This document shows, piece by piece, positions 13,669 through 15,829 of a DNA stretch of 15,829 bases (its first letter is position 1; every line of letters starts with the position of its first letter). This stretch comes from JAHCHL01 sp964546835 (GTDB lineage: Bacteria > Armatimonadota > Fimbriimonadia > Fimbriimonadales > ATM1): assembly GCA_964546835.1 (NCBI GenBank), contig CAZJKW010000040.1, forward strand, positions 1 through 15,829. The letters run 5' to 3'. Both the position numbers and the translations under genes were made by a program. Under the pieces are notes generated by a model that saw only the letters and a program-made list of their open reading frames with translations, did no database searches and was not told the DNA's origin.

Positions 13669-15732
13669 TTAGTCCTCGTGTTCTACCTTCCTCTTTTGGT
13701 AGTCTTGGATTAGTAATTGTTGTTCGTGGCTCGGCAACTCTTCATACCGAGCGAACTCAAACCGAAAACGTCCTCTGCCTTTCGTTATTGACCGAAGGTC
13801 TAAAGCGTATTTCGCCATCGTCGCCATTGGGACTTCAGCCAAAATCCTCTGCCTGCCCGGCCCAATCATTTCCATTCCTAAAGGCCGTCCGCGTCTAGTG
13901 TTTAAGTCACCCATCACGTCACCGGTAAAGTTCTCCGGCACATCCACTTCCACTTTTAGAATCGGCTCCAAAATGGTCGGGTTTGCTTGTTCGGCAGCAT
14001 TCTTGAATGCCAAGGCGCCTGCGGACTTGAAAGCGTTTTCGCTTGAATCAACGTCATGGTAACTTCCATGGAACACGTTAGCCCGGATATCCACGACCGG
14101 ATAGCCCGCAAGAAAACCTTTTGACATGATGTCTACAATTCCCTTTTCTATGGCCGGCAAATAATTCTTCGGAATTGCGCCGCCAACCACGGAATCAGTG
14201 AACTGAAAACCTGTTCCTCGGGGCAACGGACTTAACTCTACATGACAATCCCCGTATTGCCCACGGCCACCACTTTGCTTCTTGTACTTTCCTTGCGCCT
14301 TGTTTGAAGATTTGATGGTTTCTCGATAAGGAATTTTTGCGTCTTCTGTTCCAACATTAACGCCAAATTTATCTCTAAGTTTTTCAATGGATACATCTAA
14401 ATGAATGTCTCCCATTCCTTCAATCAAATCTTGGTGAGTTTCCGGGTCTCGCCTGTGATGAAAAGTTGGATCCTCATCGGCGATTTTTTGTATTGCGCCG
14501 CCAAGTTTGTCTTCATCTGCTTTTGATTTTGCGACAATTGCAAGGCGAAATATCGGATCGGGAAATTTGATGTCATCTAATGCTTTCACATTTTTTGCAT
14601 CGCATAATGTGTCACCGGTCCTCGTTTTTTGCAATTTTGAGATAGCACAAATATCGCCCGCGATTACCGCAGTTGCCGGTTTTTGCTCTTTTCCTTTTGG
14701 AAAAAATAAGGTTCCAATTCTTTCTGCCTCTTCGGTTCGTGCATTTTTGATTGCCGAGTCCGGCTTAAGCGTTCCCTGCATTACTCGAACAAAATTGATT
14801 CGTCCGACATACGGGTCCGCAGTTGTCTTAAACACAAACGCACTCAAAGGAGCACTCGGTTCCGGATTAATCTCCTCGCCGCCGCTCTTTTTCAATATAT
14901 GAGTTGGTGCCGGAACCAGACCGACGATGTGATCCAATAATGAAACAATTCCAATTCCATGAAGTGCGCTGCCCATAAACAACGGATAAACTTTTCCTCT
15001 TTCGCAGCCTACTTCCAAACCATGTTCTACTTCCTCTTCGGTCAACGCCTCACCCTCAAGATATTTGAGAGCCAAATCGTCATCACCTTCTGCGGCAGCA
15101 TCCATTAAACTCTCTTCTTGTTTTGCGGCTTCTGCCATCAATGCATCGGTAGGTGCTTCCACTTTTCCGGTTTTAATATCGCCCGTATATACTTTGTGTT
15201 CAAGCATATCGAACACGCCGCTAAATGAGGTTTGATTTCCAATTGGAATTTGCACCGGAACAACTTTTACGCCATATCTATCCGTTAATGACTTTAACAA
15301 CCCTGCATAGTCTGCATTGTCGCGTTCCATCTTATTGGCAAAAATTAATCTTGCCAATCCGTATTCGTCTGCAATTTCCCAAGCGTTATCAAATCCAACA
15401 TCAAGACCGGCTTGTGCTGGAGTCACAATAATCATCGCTTCAACGACGCGAGCAACTCCGTGCAAATCCCCAATAAAATCAGGGAATCCTGGGACATCAA
15501 TCAAATTTATTTTGCAACCTTTCCATTCCAAAGGCAATACAGTTGCGTTAAGCGAAATTTTTCGCTTAATTTCGTGAGCGTCATGGTCAGAATGTGAGTT
15601 ACCCTGGTCAACGCTCCCCAAACGATCAATCGCACCGGCTGCAAACAAAAGTTGTTCAACCAGTGTCGTTTTGCCGGCTCCACCGTGGCCAACAATTGCA
15701 ACATTGCGAATATGATCAGCGTTGTATTCCAC
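13669..15732 (-). CDS. EF-G-like translational GTPase (EF-G2 / FusA2-type paralogue)
   Basis: The 687-residue protein has all five EF-G domains. Its P-loop GHGGAGKTT (15-23), rather than AHIDAGKTT, marks the EF-G2/EF-G-like branch. Switch I reads KRKISL (56-61) where EF-G has RGITI. G3 is DVPG (79-82). G4 is NKME (133-136) instead of NKMD. Domain III has EGMGDIHLDVSIEKL (438-452). Domain IV has SGGRGQYGD (487-495) and FHGSYHDVDSSENAF (554-568), including the tip histidine H559. Domain V has FTGDVMGDLNTRRGRPLGME (602-621). Paralogues of this branch have varied roles: some show ribosome-dependent GTPase activity, others lack translocation. The intact domain IV suggests ribosome binding, by inference. 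It starts at GTG 15732, four bases after the rplE stop, so it is part of the operon. A canonical fusA would normally be in the str operon, outside this window. Confidence 0.93.
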   Translation of the reverse strand: MEYNADHIRNVAIVGHGGAGKTTLVEQLLFAAGAIDRLGSVDQGNSHSDHDAHEIKRKISLNATVLPLEWKGCKINLIDVPGFPDFIGDLHGVARVVEAMIIVTPAQAGLDVGFDNAWEIADEYGLARLIFANKMERDNADYAGLLKSLTDRYGVKVVPVQIPIGNQTSFSGVFDMLEHKVYTGDIKTGKVEAPTDALMAEAAKQEESLMDAAAEGDDDLALKYLEGEALTEEEVEHGLEVGCERGKVYPLFMGSALHGIGIVSLLDHIVGLVPAPTHILKKSGGEEINPEPSAPLSAFVFKTTADPYVGRINFVRVMQGTLKPDSAIKNARTEEAERIGTLFFPKGKEQKPATAVIAGDICAISKLQKTRTGDTLCDAKNVKALDDIKFPDPIFRLAIVAKSKADEDKLGGAIQKIADEDPTFHHRRDPETHQDLIEGMGDIHLDVSIEKLRDKFGVNVGTEDAKIPYRETIKSSNKAQGKYKKQSGGRGQYGDCHVELSPLPRGTGFQFTDSVVGGAIPKNYLPAIEKGIVDIMSKGFLAGYPVVDIRANVFHGSYHDVDSSENAFKSAGALAFKNAAEQANPTILEPILKVEVDVPENFTGDVMGDLNTRRGRPLGMEMIGPGRQRILAEVPMATMAKYALDLRSITKGRGRFRFEFARYEELPSHEQQLLIQDYQKRKVEHED

Positions 15733-15736
15733 TGCT

Positions 15737-15829
15737 TTATTTATCTCTCAGCGGCATGCCCATTTTCTTTAGGAATGCCCGGGCTTCTTCATCCGTTCTT
15801 GCTGTTGTGCAAATAATGATGTCCAAACC
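15737..15829 (-). CDS. rplE: 50S ribosomal protein L5, C-terminal fragment (5' part beyond window)
   Basis: The last 30 codons before TAA 15739-15737 translate to GLDIIICTTARTDEEARAFL followed by KKMGMPLRDK, the typical L5 C-terminus (compare MDIxIxTTAxTDEEARxLL). L5 binds 5S rRNA and contacts P-site tRNA. The rest of the gene runs off the right edge. Only four bases separate it from the EF-G-like gene. Confidence 0.93.
   Translation of the reverse strand, partial: GLDIIICTTARTDEEARAFLKKMGMPLRDK

Noticed and set aside
1..15829. tRNA, rRNA, CRISPR array, insertion sequence, prophage or defence genes
   Set aside because: Both strands were read for repeats, cloverleaf-like segments, transposase and nuclease motifs; none was seen, and there is no gene-free stretch over 300 bases.

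Overview
This window is a slice of a bacterial chromosome from a draft assembly (a 10-N scaffold gap sits at 2105-2114). Nearly all of it is housekeeping DNA. From about 3185 to the right edge, the minus strand carries one tightly packed run of translation genes. It reads right to left as end of rplE, an EF-G paralogue, rpsN, rpsH, rplF, rplR, rpsE, rpmD, rplO, secY, adk, map, infA, rpmJ, rpsM, rpsK, rpsD, rpoA, rplQ, truA, rplM, rpsI. This joins the classical spc and alpha operons to a truA-rplM-rpsI tail, an order known from Firmicutes and some other groups, here without the ECF transporter genes that Bacillus carries before truA. A strong intrinsic terminator follows rpsI.

The left 3.2 kb holds, on the plus strand, a gene end that I cannot identify, miaB (tRNA ms2i6A methylthiotransferase) and a thioredoxin-fold lipoprotein. 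Facing them is a minus-strand major facilitator superfamily transporter, which the assembly gap cuts near its C-terminus. Transporter and lipoprotein genes meet tail to tail with no base between their stop codons.

The organism cannot be named securely. S4, S14 and L36 and adenylate kinase all keep their zinc-type cysteines. S14 is the short zinc form, common in Gram-positive, Deinococcus-Thermus and related lineages. GTG and TTG starts are frequent. A deep-branching lineage such as Armatimonadota would fit, but that is a guess.

Functionally the block co-produces ribosomal proteins of both subunits, the RNA polymerase alpha subunit, the SecY translocon channel, IF-1, methionine aminopeptidase and adenylate kinase. 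Most junctions overlap or are under 20 nt, so translational coupling is likely. The two widest gaps in the run lie downstream of the EF-G paralogue (45 nt) and upstream of rpmJ (118 nt, with a plausible promoter).

I found no wholly new system. The points most worth checking are the EF-G-like GTPase inserted between rplE and rpsN, its non-consensus G4 motif (NKME), a roughly 28-residue insertion in ribosomal protein L17, and the gap-broken transporter.
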